Position numbers and translations under genes: made by a program. The notes below the pieces were generated by a model that saw nothing but the letters and a program-made list of their open reading frames with translations, was not told where the DNA came from and did not search any database. From Acanthaster planci (Eukaryota; Echinodermata; Asteroidea; Valvatida; Acanthasteridae): 62,000 nucleotides of DNA. The DNA is taken from positions 688,689 to 750,688 of the forward strand of contig NW_019091449.1 of NCBI RefSeq assembly GCF_001949145.1, read 5' to 3'. Of the stretch, positions 40,101 through 52,541 are shown one piece after another; within the stretch, counting starts at the first letter, position 1, and every line of letters starts with the position of its first letter.

Positions 40101-42382
40101 CTTGACAGCTAATTGGAATTGAGTGTGCCGAGTGTTAAGACAATTACCCGGGTCTGCTCATAACAGAAAGCATTCACACAACACAGTCACAGTTGCCTGT
40201 GACACCTGTTAATTTATCTATGAAACTTCAACTACAAAGTGTGTCTCATGATTGGTCAAGAGTGTGTCACATGGTATTTCCTGTTTCTTCTATTTCAACA
40301 TGCAACCCCCCCAACCAACTATACCATGACAACCTTATTCTGGGGAATATCACATACGTGATAAATACCGACTGCTTTTTCTCAAGGCCCTGGGAAACTA
40401 CCCTCACTCAGTGATTACCTCAGCTTCGCCGTAGTTTTACCATCAAAGCAATCAATATTTGTATATAAGCATCCGCACTCTTGGAATGATGACCACTACA
40501 GAGCTAAAACTCTACCAGTTGATTTTTCCATGAAACAGGACAAGCTTTGGTGTGTCTCTTACCATTTGTAATAGCACTCTGCTCGGGAATATCGATGGCA
40601 ATTTCCTTCAAGCTCTGGACATATTTGATCTTGTCCAACACCGGTATCAGGAAATTCAAACCCTGGCCAAGAGACAGAAACACAATACAAAAACGACTTT
40701 TACACGAATTCTTCTCAATGCTGTTTGCCAAATGACAGTCATGTGTACCTCCTGTTCTCTCCCTTTTAAAAAAATGACTCCACCCCTACCCTTTTTGAGT
40801 ATGCAATATCAATTTAACCCTAACCTTTCCCAACCACACAGACTTAAACAGTAGTAAAGTGTTTTTATTCTGTGGGGATAGGTCTGGTAGGCCCATAACA
40901 GCTGGCTCTTGCATTGGGTTTGGCATACNTAACTTGGTGTGAATGGGGAGGGTTAGGACCAGCAACCCTTGGGGGGTTAGGGTTTAATAAGGTGATTTCA
41001 GAGGAGAACCACTTGTCTTTCTTGTCCATGTGGTTTGATTTAATGCATCCATCCATAAAATTAACCTCTACACTCAACAATCTACCAAGCCAAACTGTGA
41101 ATCACTAATTGGCCATGGCAAGTGTTGATAAAGCAGTCCGGATTTTGTTTTTCTTCACTGTTTTTATCATTGTCATTACTGTCCTATGTGTGTCATTTAT
41201 CATTTTTGGACAAAAAAATTTGGAGAAAATTCCACCATGTGGTTCATTGGGCATTTTTCAGTTTCTGTTACCAAATGTTGCAGACAACAATAAGGCCTAC
41301 CGGACTGAGAACTTTGTAGAATCTGCCCATTCTCTCGATGACCCATGCTTCCTGCTGTGGTACAAACAAAATGACTGTGTTGAGTTGACGACCTGACGCA
41401 TGCCGGGCCTGGACTTGGGAAGCCGCCATGCACTGTCGGCGAATAAGGCCCTGTAATAAAATGCAATAGGTACATATACATGTATGTCAGGTACTCTGGA
41501 AAGTCATCCATATACCTTGTAATACAATTAACTCGGAAATAACAATTTCTAGGGCCCACAATAGAACTCTGGCATCTACAACCCTACGAATTACAATTCT
41601 GTTGTCCGCCGCTCTCCCACAAAGCACGGTAGATGAGGAATCCCAGTAGGAGTACAATGCATTGAGAATTGTCATTTAGAAATGATAAATTACAGTGTAA
41701 GGTGGAGAATAAACTGGACATGACACATACAGGAGCTCATCTGCAACTCATTTAGGCTCATAGCTTATAATACACGTAAAATACTGAATAAGCATGTTAC
41801 GCCCCAACTATAGCATCAGTCCAAACTATAGTTGGGCCCGTCCCTACTATAGTTGGGCCCGTCCCTACTATAGTTGGGCCCGTCCCAACTAGAGTGTTGC
41901 AGTTGGGCCGGCCCAACTGCAGCAGAGAGGTCCTGTGTGCCAAAGTCATATTGTTAACAAATGTCATGTCATTGGTCATGGGGCTAGATGAACAGATGAA
42001 GTGCCACATTTTAGATGAACTGTGTCAAGTGTGAGACACATTGACCTGGATAATGTCGAGACATTTGCCACAGACATTGGTCAACAATGGTTGGGATGTA
42101 ACAGTGATGTACTTGTAACCATTTACACCAACATTTCTTCAAACAAAGTTTGTTATTTAAGTGGGAAGTCAGCGTCAACTGCACAACATAGCCACACACA
42201 TAAGCTGCATGAATGAATGCAAGTACATAGCCAAATTAGTGAGGCACGGACAGTACTGTCAGTTCCAACGTCAGATTGGCCATGCATTCAGGGCCTCTGA
42301 TGTTGAAGTTCAGAACTGGACTCAAATGGAAATTTTCACGGCCTACCTGAGCAATTCGAACATTCCTCATTACTGACAACAT
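34189..42382 (-). CDS. STOML2: Stomatin-like protein 2, mitochondrial (SLP-2)
   Basis: Nine coding exons on the minus strand: 42382-42347, 41450-41301, 40662-40563, 39836-39778, 39230-39098, 37956-37804, 37159-36981, 35850-35722, 34383-34189. GT-AG borders and phases join to 377 residues (human 356). The Arg-rich N-terminus ([12 protein letters not shown], then GLIRRQC) fits a mitochondrial presequence. Next come [19 protein letters not shown], the SPFH core ([39 protein letters not shown]) and the coiled region with [15 protein letters not shown] and [25 protein letters not shown] and an acidic, Glu-rich tail ending LPKDI close the protein. In the family this inner-membrane scaffold binds cardiolipin and prohibitins. 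Exon 1 (12 codons) was chosen by phase, start context and its match to the ML.. start of the human protein; it is the least certain exon. Confidence 0.93.
36712..36840. mobile_element. Palindromic MITE-like element, family D (STOML2 intron)
   Basis: Left CTCAGGCCGTGTCCGAA and right TTCGGACGCAGCCTCAG are inverted repeats; inside them CGGCTAGGTCTA and TAGACCTAGCTCTAG continue the symmetry. It lies in the STOML2 intron between the exons at 36981 and 35850. Confidence 0.65.
40929..40929. other. Single ambiguous base (N)
   Basis: An isolated N in a STOML2 intron, with no effect on any coding exon. Confidence 0.98.
41825..41921. repeat. 21-bp tandem repeat (x3) next to a 24-bp perfect palindrome
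   Basis: ACTATAGTTGGGCCCGTCCC occurs as three 21-bp units at 41825, 41846 and 41867. The palindrome with arms TGCAGTTGGGCC / GGCCCAACTGCA follows at 41898-41921. The shared GTTGGGCC word suggests the palindrome arose from the repeat. It lies in STOML2 intron 1. Confidence 0.85.
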
Positions 42383-42739
42383 TTTGCGTGATTTCCTTTA
42401 CCGCTTTACCCAGTCTGTTTTCAAATCAGTTCAGTAAGAACAGGAGAAAATAATTAGTAACGCGTATAACTCTGCAGCAGGCTGGCATTATATGCATGAC
42501 ACATGTCTACGTATGTACATAGCGCCCTCTTTAGTTTCTATTTTATCTGCTCTAACGGCCAATTTGATTGGTTCACATTTCCTTCTCCTTTAGTAAAAAA
42601 AATTATCATTGGCTACTAACAAAATAGGTCATAGTTCATCACAGCGCTGTCTGTTCAACCTGTAAACAAAACTTCAGTTTTGTTCTGATGCAAGAAAGAT
42701 TTCTGCTTGCCACTGCCAGTTTTTATTAAGGGAATCGGC
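42383..42739. promoter_or_regulatory. Probable bidirectional promoter, STOML2 (-) / DNAAF4 (+)
   Basis: Only 357 bp separate the two start codons, which point away from each other. No canonical TATA box is placed symmetrically. CCAAT-type words are visible (ATTGG at 42567-42571 and 42608-42612 on the plus strand). The promoter role is inferred from the layout and depends on STOML2 exon 1 being correct. Confidence 0.5.
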
Positions 42740-45700
42740 ATGCCGATCACAGTCAGAGATTACACATGGGACGAAACGGAAACATCAGTCCACGTGGATG
42801 TTCCATTGAAAGGTGTCAAAGCTAGCAAAGTGGATATATTTTCAACCGATGAATACCTCAAAGTAAGTTGATGCGCCAATTTTAAATTGGCAAGTTGCGT
42901 TATGGCGCTATTTTCTGATTTTGCGTAAAACACTCTAAGCTATCAAGTAATTTAAACAAGGAATTACAGCCTAGTCTGCTATCGTTACCATGGTTACACA
43001 GCAGAGACTTTTAGGCAAGTTACATGTACATACAATCTTAATCAAACAGTCTTAATATAATTTAGGGTCAACAAGTGTCAGCTAGCATCAACAAGACATT
43101 TTGTCTTTAGGGCCTACAATTTTTTTTATAATATAATTTATAGGCCCTTAAATATCCTAGTCAGTGTATCACATTAATCTAAAATGACATTTGAGTATGG
43201 AGATTTGAGCAACAAAAGTTGGGCCCGCTCATGCAGCCCGATCGACTGGCATCTTGTTTTTGTGTGGACAGCAGAGAAAAAAAGATGGCAGTCCCCAGTG
43301 GCAAAAACTGTTCGTTTTCATGCAAGAATCTGGAAGCAGATGTATAATTTTTCTTTCACAGTGGCAGATGGTAGCATCTCTTAATTATGACACAACCACT
43401 TTTTAAATAAGTAGAGGTATTTTCAAATTATTGACACTTTGTTGATGCTACTTGTTAGTGTTGACACTTGTTGATGCTAAATACCGCGACTGGCCAGGCC
43501 TAGTCCATTTTATTTCGCATGTTTAGGGGCAAGGCATAAGTAAACCTGACAGTTGTGCAACAATCAATTCAGTCGTAATTCTTCATACCATGAATGTTTT
43601 TTTATTGAAATCAGGTGAATTTCCCTCCATACCTCTTTGAAGTGGTCCTATTCCAACCGGTAGATGACAGCAAAGGAACGGCACAAGTGGGTGATGGCAC
43701 TATCACATTCAGTCTCCAGAAACGACAACCTGGACTATGGAACCGACTCATTTCACCCAATTCAGGTGGTGGATAATGGCTCAATGGGTTGGATGTGGTT
43801 GGTTGATCTACGCAATACGTGTACAATCCTTGTGCTATTGGTTGATCTTGTGGCATGATCTCTCCATCTCTCTGCGTCCCACTACATGTAGTCACCTTGT
43901 CTTTTTAATAAGTGGTTGTGAAAGACTTTTTTAGAAAAGGGGAAGCAAAACTTGAGAGGACTAACGGTACATCGTAGATCTTTACCATCAGTAAATCTGG
44001 TTTCAATAATGCGTGGTTTACCATGGGATAGTATCTCTCTCAATGGTGTTACGTGCATCTGTTAGTTTGCACTTTTGCGCAGTCAGCCGATAAATGCACG
44101 ATCAACAGATCGCGTGTTAGGGCATTATCAATCTATGATCAGCTGGTAAGCATGGAACAAGCAAGTGTGATTGCATAAATCCACTGATCTCACCCAATAT
44201 GTATATTCCTTGTTTCTTTTGCCATCTGTTTTTTTACATCTTTGAGGAGAAAATTCCTCATAATGAAGTTTAGATACAGCAGTACAGTCTGAACACTGTT
44301 ACAGATCAAAATTATCAGTATTATTCAAAGGTTCCAGTTAACATGTACAGTGTACATGTATGTGACCTGTGCACAGAAGATGAGAACCATTGACTGTCCC
44401 TCTCTCAGAGACAATTGTCATATCTCTCTTAACCTTCAAATCTGTTACGTATTTTATACAAGTAAAAATTAAGCAACTGATTGAAAGTTTATTCTTTGGT
44501 TTCCAGATGACAAAGAATTGATGAAAAGCAAGCGCCAAGCTGCCATTGATGCAGCCCACCGCAAGGCACAGCAAGAGAAGCAACAGCAACAGGAAGAGAA
44601 ACGGGAGAGAGACAGGACAGCACTCAAGGAGCAAATGAGAGTATGTATGTCCAGATGAAAATGACACGTCTGTGAGACACCGGGGAGCAGTTGTAACAAA
44701 CAAGACAAGAAAATCTCTGCAGACTGAGACCTACACTTCAAAAACAAGATCGAGCCAACTTTGATTTCGATTTGTTTTCCATTTGTCAAAATTTAAGACG
44801 GAACTTATAATACATGTATACTTGACAACTAATTTATGTGCAGATAGTGACTGACCACGATACCAGGAAAGAGTCTAAGCCTTTACAATGTCACAGTCTT
44901 GAGCAAACAAGATTCTCCAAAATGTCAATAAGGCAAAGCTAAGAGTGCAGAGTAAGTCACTAGCCAAGAAGCTCCAGAGTATTCCACTCGCCAAGTTTAA
45001 GGTCTTGGGTTTCAATTTTCATGGAGATTTTCTTGTCAGCATTTTGTGCCAGAAAAAAAATCCCAGTAGTTTCAATTTGAAGCCTAAGACTTTTTGGGAC
45101 ATGTCAAACTATTTTCTTAAAGATTGACTGATTGGAAGTCTGGTCGCGTGACCACGGAGAAAACATAAATTATTGGAGACTAGATACTACACACTCACTG
45201 AAGAAGCTAAACTGCTTGTTTCTTGAGGCATCTGTTTTCTTGTACTTTGTGTTTTGCTATATCAAATTTGGAATCTTGTTTTGAGAAGCATTTAGAGTAC
45301 TTTGTGGTTTTTTTCTTGGGTTAAGAGTCAGATTTAAATGTCTGCATTCCTTCTGCAGTTGGAAAATGAGGAAAGGCAAAGGATAGAAAGCATCAAAGAA
45401 GCAGAAAGACAGAAAGCCACGGAAGACTTTGAGAAGTGGAAAGCTGAGCAGCTGGAAGCAGAGAAGGAACGAGAGGAGACACAAGGAAAAAGTCAGAGCA
45501 CAATCCCAGTGAATTCTTTTGCAAGCTTGGTTTTTGACCATTGGGAATATTCATTTCTTGTCACATGCATTAAAATTTGAATTCTCGGAATCCTTCAATC
45601 CAAGAGAGCAGTGTTTAGGCCTGATATTTGGATTACAGTATCTGACCCCAGCTGTTGTTGTATTGTCTAATCTTATTAGAAGGAATTGTGGTCTTGCCCA

Positions 45701-48700
45701 GGATTTCAGTGTTTTTAAATCTAATTTTGCAAGAAACTTATTTGTACACAGTCTTTTTTGCTATCTGTGTTAGTATCAAGGCGGCGCAGTCTGACTCCAG
45801 GCAAGTTTGTTCAACTTTTGGGACTCTAACCATTAAAATTATCATACCTAACTTCTTGTGCATGATGAAGATTTTTTTTAGCCATGCAAAGGGACTTTAC
45901 TGTTTGTTAAGTGAAAAGTAAATAACTTTGTGTTACAGATGATGTTGGCATTTTTGATGATGAAGAAGCATTGCCCACCATTGGAACACGTCCAGGTCAG
46001 TTCCACAATAACAAGAAGTAATTTCTCTCTTTGTTGGGAAAAAGACTCTGTCCCTTGCCACAAAGCTTGCACTGCCAGATCAGTAGAATGCCAGATAGGT
46101 CTAGCCAGTTGAAATTCTAGATTTGTTCTGATGGTCAGATAAAGGAAGTGAGCTTTGAGCCTGATAATCCATGTTTAAGAAATGAAAGATTTAACACAAA
46201 ATACAAGTTGGCTTTGATTAACTCAAGTGGAGGGTAATGTTTCAGAGCTCATTCCTGCAATCCCATGAGAACTCTGCTTGATCCCTTGTTCCATATCTTG
46301 TTGGACACAGATGATCATGTTTACTATGATTTGTGTAAAAAACAAAAAGATGGGTGACTGTGGTGACGATTTCCAAGATTGCAAATGATCCACGCCTTGA
46401 CCCTTGAAGTGATTGCTGGTGATTTTCCAGGGTCCAAAGACGAGAAGCCAGCGGAAGTCAAAAGTCAGCCTCCACCGAGATCATCAGGGAACATCCAGGT
46501 CAGATTCACCCCCCGGGTCTTCCCGACCCCCCTCAGAGAGTCCAAAGTAGAAGCTGAAGAAGAGGTAAGCAGATGACCCCAAGCAGGAACTGTGCGTGGT
46601 CAATCCAACAAGTCAGATTGTGGAGTATTTTAGTTGCTTCCCACAAAAGTCTAAACAAGATTCTTGACTCCAAAATGTAGGTGAAGCTGGAAACAGCGTT
46701 GACATTTGGCAAATGGCCAAGGTAGCCCGTAAGGGATACATCACATGTTAACTCTAATGAACTTGGTAGCACAGCATCCATGTGAAAAATGTTCGACCAA
46801 ATGGGTACAAACCCATTGCATCGTGGCTGGAGCTAGAAATGCCTGAGCATGGTGCCCCACAGGACAGACGTTCTTTATGTTTGGCATTTTTATAATGAAT
46901 GCACTGGGAATTGGACCTCATTTGGTCAGTTAGTGCACTTGCTGTAAGCCTCATGATATGAATTCCTCACTATGATTGTATCGTACTGAATTGTTTTATC
47001 ATGTGTGCAGGCATGCAGCTATTGTTGAATCCACGTTAAGAGAATTGCTTTGACCTTTTTTTTCATTTTCAGTGGTTGAGGAAGCAAGCAGAGGCGCGTA
47101 GGGTAGTAGACGTCGATGACCCAGACCTGACTGAGGAAGAGAAGAACCCAGTCTGGCTGAAGGACAAGGGAGAGTAAGTCCCTGTGTCCTGAGACTTGGT
47201 GCTGAATGGTCCAAGTCATTGGAGACTGGAATTCCAAGTGTAGAGAAATGCACTTAACAGCATACTCCAACTTTAGCTAGCAAAATCCCTCCAAAATGTT
47301 CCTCACGCAAGGATGATGTTTTGAGTTTTTCCTAGCCTAACTGGACTTCTAAATTCAGATTCTTAATTTTCTTCAGTATTTCGCACCACAAACTGGAACC
47401 AATTTGATTTTGACATGACTGGTTGGGTTCCAGCTGTCAGTTGACATCGGCAAATGGCAAATTTTCACAAGTCCTGGCTATAATCCTGAGAAAAGATGTA
47501 TTTTTGCATTTCATAAAGAGGGAATGATGCCAAAAATGGCTACATATATACGTATATTTGATTGCGTATGCTAGTGGCAATTGACTTTGCAACTCTTACT
47601 AGTTTTGTTCTCTTATTATAAATAATTCCATTTGCAACTGCAGTGGCTTTTTTAAGTCGGGAAACTACCTAGCCGCCGTCAATGCCTACAACTTGGCTGT
47701 CAGGTTAGACAGCAAGCTACCTTCGTATCCTTTGGATAAACGTGGTGAAGGCCATTCCACTGGAAGTTTGTCTGCAGTGTTGCATAAAGACAAATACATT
47801 TGATGTTCTGTGCATGCATGTAGGCTCTGTTATCGAGCACTGGATTTGCAAAAGCAAACTAATCTCCTTGACAAACTTGAAAGCGTTTATTCTAACCGGG
47901 CCACTTGCCACTTGAAGCTGAGGAATTTCATCAAGTGCATTGAAGACTGTTCCAAGGTATTGTACTGTACACAATTGATTGATTGATTGATTGATTCTTA
48001 TTGGAATCAGGAAAGGATGGTAGATTCAAAGCTCTATAAGAAAATATACGTGTAAAAAAAGCATGTTGTAAAAGGCAATGCAAAAATACATGCATTAATT
48101 ATTGTTATAAGTTGTTTCTGGTAATGACACCAAGGATTCCTCCAAAGTGCCCTTGGCACGGTAGCTCGCAAGCCTGAAGAAACCTGTAGAGGGAGACAGT
48201 GAGAAGCAGCTGAAGTTTTAGAGGTGGGAGGAAAAGCCCACAGGAATATTCTGGGTAGAACCCACGGAATCAAGTAGGGACTGAAAACCCAATCCACATG
48301 CTGACAAAGGTGGGATTCGAACCTGGGTCGCAGAGGTGGAAGGCAAGGAGAGAACTTTTGGACTACCCTAACCTGACTGGATTTGCTTCAGAAATTTAAC
48401 TGGTGACAAGTGTAATGGAGCTTGACAGTATTGATTTTGCCAAAGAGCACATCCTGTCCCGTCCCCCATTGTAATATATTTCCTAATTCAAATGGCTTGA
48501 TTTCGGTCATACATAGGCGTTGGACCTTCTGACACCTCCAGTAGAGGCTAACGCCAAGTCCAGACTACGAGCTCATGTTAAACGAGGCACTGCCTTCTGT
48601 GAATTGGAACTGTACGTTGAAGGTAAGGACAACGGAATTGCAATCAAGTCATTCACAAGTCAAAAGGTGGTCTGTCTCAAATCAATCACTCATCAAACCA

Positions 48701-49243
48701 TTAGTCCTAACACAAGGTAACCACAAGTCAATCAAGTAAGTCCCAAATTGGTCATAAGTCAATCCTAAGTCAATTGCAAGTCATTCATAAGTCAATCACA
48801 TGGCAAGCACAAATTAGTCACAAGTCAGTCGTAAGTCAGTCATAATTCAAACACAAGTTAGTCAAAAGTCATTCATAAGTCAATCACACGTCCTCATAAG
48901 TCAGTCGCATGTCCGTACTAAGTCAATCACACATCCTCATAAGTCAGTCGCATGTCCGTATTAAGTCAATTGCACATCCTCACACCAGTCAAAGCACTTG
49001 TCAACCATAAGTCACAGGTCAATCTTAAGTCAATCATGAGCTAATTTCAAATCACCAAAACTATTTCAATTGAACTAGAAAGAATCCCCCCCCCTTTAAC
49101 CCTTTGATAATACTTTGATGGCGTTCTGAATCTGTTCAGGTTTACAAGATTATGAAGCAGCCCTGAAGTTAGACCCCAAGAATGCCCAGTTGATTGTGGA
49201 TACTAAAAAGATCCGAGCCGTTATACAGAGCACAGTGGAATGA
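42740..49243 (+). CDS. DNAAF4: Dynein axonemal assembly factor 4 (DYX1C1)
   Basis: Eleven exons: 42740-42862, 43615-43765, 44507-44640, 45359-45491, 45939-45995, 46431-46564, 47073-47173, 47644-47724, 47884-47956, 48517-48622, 49140-49243. They join in frame to 398 residues (human 420). The N-terminal CS (p23-like) domain starts [17 protein letters not shown] and includes [16 protein letters not shown] charged coiled-coil centre follows, then the hallmark [28 protein letters not shown], and C-terminal TPR repeats ([60 protein letters not shown]). In the family the protein works with HSP90/HSP70 and other DNAAFs to preassemble ciliary dynein arms in the cytoplasm. The Lys-rich stretch after the coiled coil is shorter than in human; a small exon may be missed in 45492-45938. 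Confidence 0.92.
47974..47996. repeat. ATTG microsatellite, about 5.75 units
   Basis: Uninterrupted GATT/ATTG tetranucleotides just inside DNAAF4 intron 9. Confidence 0.95.
48110..48425 (-). mobile_element. tRNA-derived SINE-like element in DNAAF4 intron 9
   Basis: The minus strand carries a tRNA-like head with a near-perfect B box (CAGGTTCGAATCCCACC) and an A-box-like TTAGGGTAGTCCAAAAG upstream of it. Then comes a body with GATTGGGTTTTCAGTCCCTA and CAGAATATTCCTGTGGGC. This mosaic of RNA polymerase III promoter plus unique body is typical of SINEs; the family is not named with confidence. It differs from the element at 18782-18935. Confidence 0.65.
48640..49070 (+). repeat. Irregular AAGTCA array filling DNAAF4 intron 10
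   Basis: About 17 occurrences of AAGTCA (often CAAGTCA or ATAAGTCA) at 10-20 bp spacing. Within it a 43-bp higher-order unit is repeated (CCTCATAAGTCAGTCGCATG at two places, followed by TCCGTA[C/T]TAAGTCAAT). The array makes up most of the 517-bp intron. Confidence 0.85.
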
Positions 49244-52200
49244 GCAATGCTGAAATCTTACAAGGTAATTGAAAAGTACTCATTTATATATTTATACCAT
49301 TTATTTATTTGATATACTGTTTATGTCTTGATTCCACATGCTACCTGCCCACACAGATTGGAACGTAACGTAAGCTCGATTGTCAAACTTGACTGTAGAT
49401 TATTCCAACTAACTACACACAAGTGCCACTTTTCTTTAAGTGTGGAATTTAGCATCAAATTCCAGATCTTTGGAACAGTGTGAAAAGTTTATCACATAGT
49501 GCAGGTTTAGAATGGTCCGCTTTTTTCTAGGTAGGTTTGAAATGTTGGATTGAAATAAGTGTAGGCTTTTTTAGTAAAATGGCCTTTCGTTAACGCTGTT
49601 GGTGGTTTGGTCATTTCTCCACCAATGTCACAGCCCCAAAGTTGTAGGGTTTCTTTCAGTAACACTCTCACACTAATCAATTTCCACCAGCCGCAAGATC
49701 CATCGCCAAGATGGCATCCTTAAAGACCAGGTACTGCTGAATATTAGTGTTGTCGACTTTAGAAAACGGGAAAAGTTAGCCATGAAGCCATAGCCTCACA
49801 ACTTATTTCTCAACACATATGAAAAGACACAGAGCAAATGCAGAGTTTATTTGTTGTAACATCATTGTACCTACACCAGTCATTTATTACAAGTTTCCAC
49901 CAAAACCACATTACGTTAACACACAGCTGTCCTTGCTAACTTTAAAAAATCACACTAGCATTTGAAATCGTTATTCTGAGGCAGTAATTTTCAACTCACC
50001 GATTCTTACAAAACTATATCTTTATTCATGTATCACACCAATAAATAAAAATATATCCCATTATTTTGTATTCATTAATAACTGTTTCAATTGTCCAGAT
50101 TTCAAAATAACAAATACCTGTCTGAACGGCATGTAATATCAAATTTCCTTAGAAATTTTTAACACACGTTTGGTGAAATAACCACAGACAAAGGGCCAGA
50201 TTTTCGAAGACGGGAAATACCGGTATGTGTTTGGAGATACGAAAAATTTTGACTCAAATGCTTTTAAAGAAGCAGTAAATTTTGGGAAGTTAGCCAATTT
50301 TTCCATGGGAAGAGTCCATTTAGAAATATGAAATCAGTGCCTGTGGTTTTGCAGGGATGTCAGGGGTGATTATTGTCAAAGCAAACTTGAATCCTTGAAT
50401 CTGATTGGTCAGTCTATACCAATAGGAGTGGGTTATCCTGGGTAACATGGCTACATCTTGTATTGACCGTGTGCTCTCCAGGTTCCCATGGCAATTGTGC
50501 ATTGCAGGACTGCACATGCCATCCATTCCAACAGCACTTAACATCACTGGTACTTTGGTCAAGTTTGCTTGAAAATAGGGCCTGCTCTTTTGACGTCAGA
50601 GTCGTGATTTTCCTACAAGTGGCTGCTAAAACTGTAGTTGGCCGTCGGAATAAAAGTAGAATAATAATGCACAGAGTGTTAAAAATCCCACGCAGCTGTC
50701 AGAACACCAGATAAAAATACATGTGCTACTGAATACTAAATGAAAATTTAACCCAATTTAAAATCAATGGGACAAGTGTCCATTTTGAATGAATTGGAAG
50801 TAAAATCCGAAACCCACCAGCAGGCCATATTTATGCAAATTTTGGCCACCCATACAACTGTAGCCAAACTGATAGTGGTCTATACGTTTGTGCAACAGTT
50901 GAATGTGTCTGATTACCATAGACCTCATTACGAATTTACCTCGTCATATATAAAACACAGTTCGACTTTCGTCCTCAATTCACTGCGCTGGAAACTAGGA
51001 GCGGGGAAGCTAACAAAGCATATTTTATTGGTGACAAATAAACCAACCATGCATGTATAATCCTTTGACATGACAAATGCAATCGATAGACGTCACAGAA
51101 TAGAGCCTATCGCTAGTGAAAGCCGAGTCCACACTATACCCAGCCACCTCAACATCCATGTATATGTACATATTTCAGCAGTCTTAGTGTTTCAGTTCTT
51201 GTCTTGAGCTTCACGGTTAACAAAGTACCCAATCCAAATTGATTAAAATTTTCATGATTATCATTTCCACTGTCTCTGAAAAGTTACATTTCACACAGTT
51301 TTTTTTCCCCTATGGCAAGATCATCATAGCTATTTCATAACTTACATTATGTACAGTTTATTTGACCACAAATTCTTACAAACTAAACTACACTTGTTTT
51401 TTCCCAGTTGTCTGCAAAGTTAGCAAGCCTTGGCTAAAGGCAAGTTTGCCTAAAATTCATGGGTCTGGCTTTACCTCATTCACAGATGTCAAGTATACAC
51501 ACATGCATGTATGTATTGGTGTTCACATGTACTGCAGGTTCACTTGTTTGATATCACACTTGCTCATAGTCAAGTCACTTTCTAAACTTTACTACAAATG
51601 TGCAATGTTTCATACTCTAACAGATCACGAACAGACCCAACCTGCCAACAAAAATATAGATATATATATAGCTGTGTACAAATAATTCATGAACCTAGCT
51701 ATCATTTTTTTAGTTGATGTTCATGAAAACAGGCTGGTGCCCAACAAAACCAGCATCTTTCGGGCTATAATGGGATAGCATCAGGGAATCTGACCAACAT
51801 GACTGCAACATGAGACTGCCCACATCTGTCCTCATTTGAAGGGTCACCGCTCCCGCCCCCTTAATAGAATGCAGAATAAGGAACTGGCTACTACACACAT
51901 GCATTCTTTTTTTGTTTGGTGTTCCTATTCGGCCATTTCTAAGCTGGATTTCCCGTCCTAGTTTTAACATTTAATGCAAACTATGGGACAGAGAGCAACC
52001 CCCCCCCGCCTTTGTGTTGGTCATTGTTATACTGTTATCTCAGGGAAACTCTTCAGACATCTAGGGGGTGTATAGGCATTTGACTTGTGGGGGGGGGTAC
52101 CCCTCTGTCCCATTTCGCACCTGGAATAAGTTTCAAGATCTGCAGCTCTGAGTGCATTTTGATTTACATGTACAAATGAGTAGAGCCTTTTCCCAATTTG

Positions 52201-52535
52201 TTTCTCTTGTTAAGCAGAGCCCATTGCTTCTAATCATACTTCAAAATAAGAATTATTTGATCTTTTCAAAATTTTGCTGAAAATGTTACCGTGTGCACAG
52301 TTCTCATAGCTGCCATAACTTGCAATTGGTGGCACATTTTTCCAAAACTTCACTGGTCCTTTTTCCCTTTCCCCAACCTAAATTGCCAAATATATTCACC
52401 CAAATCTTTACCTTATTCCCCAGATTCCCCCCCCCCAAACAGTGACTAGGTCCCCCTTCCATAATACTTCACATTACCCACCTTTCACCCCAAACGGTAT
52501 CAAGCACTCCCCCCCACACACACCATATCAAAATC
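49244..52535. other. Region between convergent DNAAF4 and PHM
   Basis: The DNAAF4 3' UTR should begin here; an AATAAATAAAAATA at 50039-50052 is a candidate polyadenylation signal. No further coding exon was seen, in particular none resembling the PAL lyase domain that follows PHM in vertebrate PAM. Confidence 0.45.
51974..52120. mobile_element. Palindromic MITE-like element, family E
   Basis: Left end ATGCAAACTATGGGACAGAG followed by a C run. Right end has a G run and then CCTCTGTCCCATTTCGCA, the inverted match. About 80 bp of unrelated sequence lies between them. Confidence 0.55.
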
Positions 52536-52541
52536 TTTATT
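52536..52541 (-). promoter_or_regulatory. AATAAA overlapping the PHM stop codon
   Basis: The minus strand reads GAG AGT GAA TAA AGA: the TAA stop is inside AATAAA. If used, the 3' UTR would be only about 15-30 nt; otherwise another signal further left (for example TTTATT near 51357) ends the transcript. Confidence 0.5.

Noticed and set aside
41200-41559. 119-codon minus frame
   Set aside because: Out-of-frame reading across STOML2 exon 2; the frame with [13 protein letters not shown] is the real one.
41487-41675. Minus-strand ORF considered as STOML2 exon 1
   Set aside because: Its donor phase does not fit exon 2 and it has no presequence character; 42382-42347 fits phase 0 exactly.
44338-44789. 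Minus-strand frames rich in Cys/Leu
   Set aside because: Antisense of DNAAF4 exon 3, whose Gln/Lys-rich codons produce Leu/Cys runs on the other strand.
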